This document shows positions 61,143 through 64,000 of a stretch of DNA of 64,000 bases, one piece after another. The translations under genes and the position numbers were made by a program. The stretch's first letter is position 1. The number at the start of each line of letters is the position of its first letter. The notes beneath the pieces are model-generated. The model searched no databases and was not told where the DNA came from. It worked only from the letters and a program-made list of their open reading frames with translations. Source of the stretch: Glandiceps talaboti (Eukaryota > Hemichordata > Enteropneusta > Spengelidae); assembly GCF_964340395.1 (NCBI RefSeq), contig NC_135556.1, forward strand, positions 3,654,501 to 3,718,500, given 5' to 3'.

Positions 61143-64000
61143 CACACACCATGTACCAACAGTTGCGTTGTAAATCAAAATCTAAGGGTAAACTTTATTT
61201 CTTCATGTCCCTAACATATAAGTTCTAGTTGTCACCTTGAAATTATAGTGATTTCATTATTCTAAATATAATGTGCTATAACTTAATGATCTCTCACCTA
61301 GATTAATTGTTCTAGAAGACATGGTGAACTTTCCACCAGAATTTTTAAGATTGAAATTTAAGATCATGCCATATGTACATTTTCCACGTGTAAGACAGGT
61401 GTTGATCACGTCATTGGAAAATTAAGTATTAATCTGAATTCGATAATCAACAAGTTATCTTGTTTACAAGAACTAATCTATGTAGTTTAATCAAAACACT
61501 TGACATTTGTTAGCTACTAGAGATAAATGTAATTAATACAGGATTAGTAGATAAATCAACATATTAGTAGATCATGCTATCGTTAGCTCTTGTCTGTAAG
61601 TAAGTAGTACAACAAAGGTAAATTTTACGTTAATTTTGGTAAATATGCCAATAATATGTATCTACATTAACACATTAAATAGCAACGTGATAGGGAGTAC
61701 TAATGGTCGAGTAAAGTTTGGTAACCAGGGAAACGCACATATCAACATACAAATATTCTGGTGAACTAGTCAGAGAGCATAGCTCTGCTAACGCACCAAG
61801 AAATACTAAATAAATATTTTACAGCTTGTCTCGACTGTGCCGTAAAGAGGTTCGTCGTGTTACACGGGGGGGGGGGGGGGGTACCACTGGCAAGGTCTGG
61901 TAGGGCTAGACCCATTTTGACCAATAATCAATACCCCATTTTAGACCATTCAAATCTTATAAAGACCCTATTGTAGACCACAATACATAATCACCGATAT
62001 GAAAATGTCAACCAGCGAATTAGCTGGAGGAAATTCCAAGGAAAATTCCGGAAATTTCAAAGTAGTCGAGTATTTATTATGTGATTCATCCCAGGATCCC
62101 ATTTTAAACCAAACAGAATTGAAAACTGTGTAAAGTAAGACGGTAACGAATTCATTCACAATATTTAAAAGATTGACTGAATTAGCATGTGAAACGCTAT
62201 TGATCGGCTTACTGTGCAGTTTATCGATATTTAATGTTCAAACGGGGAAGTACTCACTCGCACTGCTGTTCCAATCGTCAGTCTGTTCCATTTAAGACTA
62301 TAACGTTGAATTAGCCGACCAACTAGTTTCTTCTCAAACCATCTCTTCTACGAGGTACCGTACCGACTTGGATTGTGTTGAGTAGAACTCACAACGAAAC
62401 ATACGTATCTGGTTCAACGAACGCCAAGCTAACCACTTGGTTGATTTTATTACATGACCAATCTCCGTCCCCGCCTCCTCCTTCTTGAGATGGGCTAAAA
62501 ACCCAACTTAAATACATTTCCAAGTTTACACAAAATCTCTATTCTTAGAGTATGACGTATTCTTAAGTCTATGATAAAAGACATCATCCGAGATCTAATA
62601 TCCAATCACCTTCCCTAGATTAGTAATACAAGTTCATATCTCAAAGACCATAAAATAGTCATGTCATAATAAAACTTGTTGACAGTTCAATCGTACCTGG
62701 TACAAACAATTCAGAAACACCCCATGTAGAGATGTCAAAGACCTATGTTGTTACGCAACGGAATGTCACTGTATGTACAAAGTTTAAATGCTTTTGACTT
62801 CAATTTAGAGTTCATAATGAAAATTTACCAAAATGTCCTGAATGGATATATTTTAGATCTGTGACTCGTAACACAGCGCCCACCTTCACTGTGAAGCGCC
62901 CTCGCTTCAACATAAATGATTGACATCTCTCCTCGCGAAAAATATCGTACCATCTTGCCTAACTAAGAAATATAAAGTAAAGAAAGTGAAATGTTAGAAA
63001 AATGAATCTAAAATTCATATGCAATACTTGAAATAAAATACTAGAGTAGTAATGCAACATTGTTGTAAATCAAAATTGAATCAGTTATCATGTAAATTAT
63101 CACGTATGTAGAGGTCACGTGATCTGAAGTACATAAAACCAAATTTTACTAATTTCATTGTAAAGAGTGGATCAAGAGCTTTCAGAAAATGTATAGTTAT
63201 GGATATGTATAATCATTACTTTCTTAACTGCAAACCAATATCAGCAAGGGACATTGAACGTGGTCTATAACCTTAACTAAATAAAGTGAAAATAAATTGC
63301 GTGTGATACAATGGAACCAACAAAAAATCAGAAAGTAGGAAAGTGCCTTATTGCAAATCACCAAATAAGTTAAAAAGTATCATAATCAAAAATAATTCCA
63401 ACTTTGACAAAATAAATAATAATTACGTAGAACTAATGAAAAAACAGCCAAATTTAATGAATTGAATAAATCGCAGATCAAATTCGAAATGAGTTATTGT
63501 TGCTCCGGTATATGTAATAATATATGTAAAAGGATTCGAATAAAAGAATAAAATGTAAACATATCATACCTAGTAAGCTATCATATAATATTAATAAAGA
63601 GAATAAAAGTAACTTAATGATATTGATAATCGGTAGTCAGTATGCCAGCCTAAGACAATATATCTCACGCATTATCACTAATTTTTATCGCATCAAAGCA
63701 TAGTATAAATTTGTAATTTTCGCAAGCCATAAAAGTTATGTAATGTCGCAAGTAGCGGGGAGATGATGCCGTCGTATTGCATATATGTTCAAGGACGATA
63801 TCAAACGCACCCTATTATAAACCATAGAGGATTCTTATCATGAAAATAGTCACAGTCAACGTCAATCGCTACGTCATGACTAATAAATACATATCTATAT
63901 CACACAAAGTAATGTGCAAATGTCAATAGACTGTGTCAACCCATAAAGCACTTCGTAAATAACCTATTGAGTGTCAGAGGGCCTTATCGCAATATGTATT
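61143..64000. other. No gene recognised
   Basis: AT-rich sequence with a G18-type run at about 61,866-61,881. A possible exon after the acceptor TTTTACAG (61,825) was not accepted. Nothing else with splice or domain support is seen to the window end. Confidence 0.45.

Noticed and set aside
61825-61910. Possible second exon of the signal-peptide gene (acceptor TTTTACAG, phase fits, CLDCAVKRFVVLHG)
   Set aside because: It runs into a poly-G tract and a stop with no donor; the phase match alone is weak evidence.

Overview
The window is eukaryotic nuclear DNA: AT-rich, intron-rich, with GT-AG splice sites, polyadenylation signals and about a quarter of its length in tandem repeats. The gene content and a Penelope-like retroelement suggest a marine invertebrate, perhaps a deuterostome such as a hemichordate or echinoderm, though a lophotrochozoan is not excluded. 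No bacterial-type genes, CRISPR array, tRNA or rRNA were seen. Exon boundaries were worked out by hand from reading frame, splice sites and remembered family features. No database search was run.

Region 1-21,334 (minus strand) holds the first ten coding exons (441 residues) of a phosphorylase kinase regulatory alpha subunit gene; the rest lies beyond base 1. Its introns carry several minisatellites (53-bp, 53-bp, 47-bp and 38-bp periods) and, in intron 8, decayed in-frame copies of exons 8 and 9. A CpG-richer stretch at about 21,335-21,780 looks like a shared promoter with the divergent UQCRQ gene (cytochrome bc1 complex subunit 8, 82 aa, plus strand, CDS 23,299-24,916). The pair couples glycogen breakdown and respiration only in the sense of being neighbours.

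Region 24,917-33,930: a two-coding-exon minus-strand gene (26,625-29,252) encodes a 294-aa multi-pass membrane protein of unknown family with an acidic, internally repeated tail. A likely noncoding first exon and promoter lie near 31,215-31,510. Its first intron has a (TATG)n/(TA)n tract and an 11-copy 60-bp array. 31,510-33,930 has no gene that I can support.

Region 33,930-42,655 is repeat land: a 3.2-kb array of 117-bp units with higher-order structure, a 5'-truncated Penelope-like element (reverse transcriptase plus GIY-YIG endonuclease, minus strand, 37,518-39,139) ending on a (TA)n tract and broken by a 32-bp foldback insertion with 8-bp target duplication, then a 3.1-kb array of 45- to 49-bp units.

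Region 45,180-56,270 (plus strand) contains the most interesting gene: seven coding exons, frame-consistent at every junction, encoding a 384-aa protein that reads as N-terminal CARD, coiled coil, C-terminal Death-like domain. This is the layout of an apoptosis/innate-immune adaptor. Its introns are filled by a roughly 99-copy 29-bp minisatellite, a 1-kb pentanucleotide array and a 0.6-kb CAGA-type tract.

Region 56,270-64,000 is mostly gene-poor. A TATA box at 60,434 and a signal-peptide exon at 60,700-60,760 mark the probable start of a secreted or membrane protein gene whose later exons I could not identify; the following intron begins with a long (GA)n tract.
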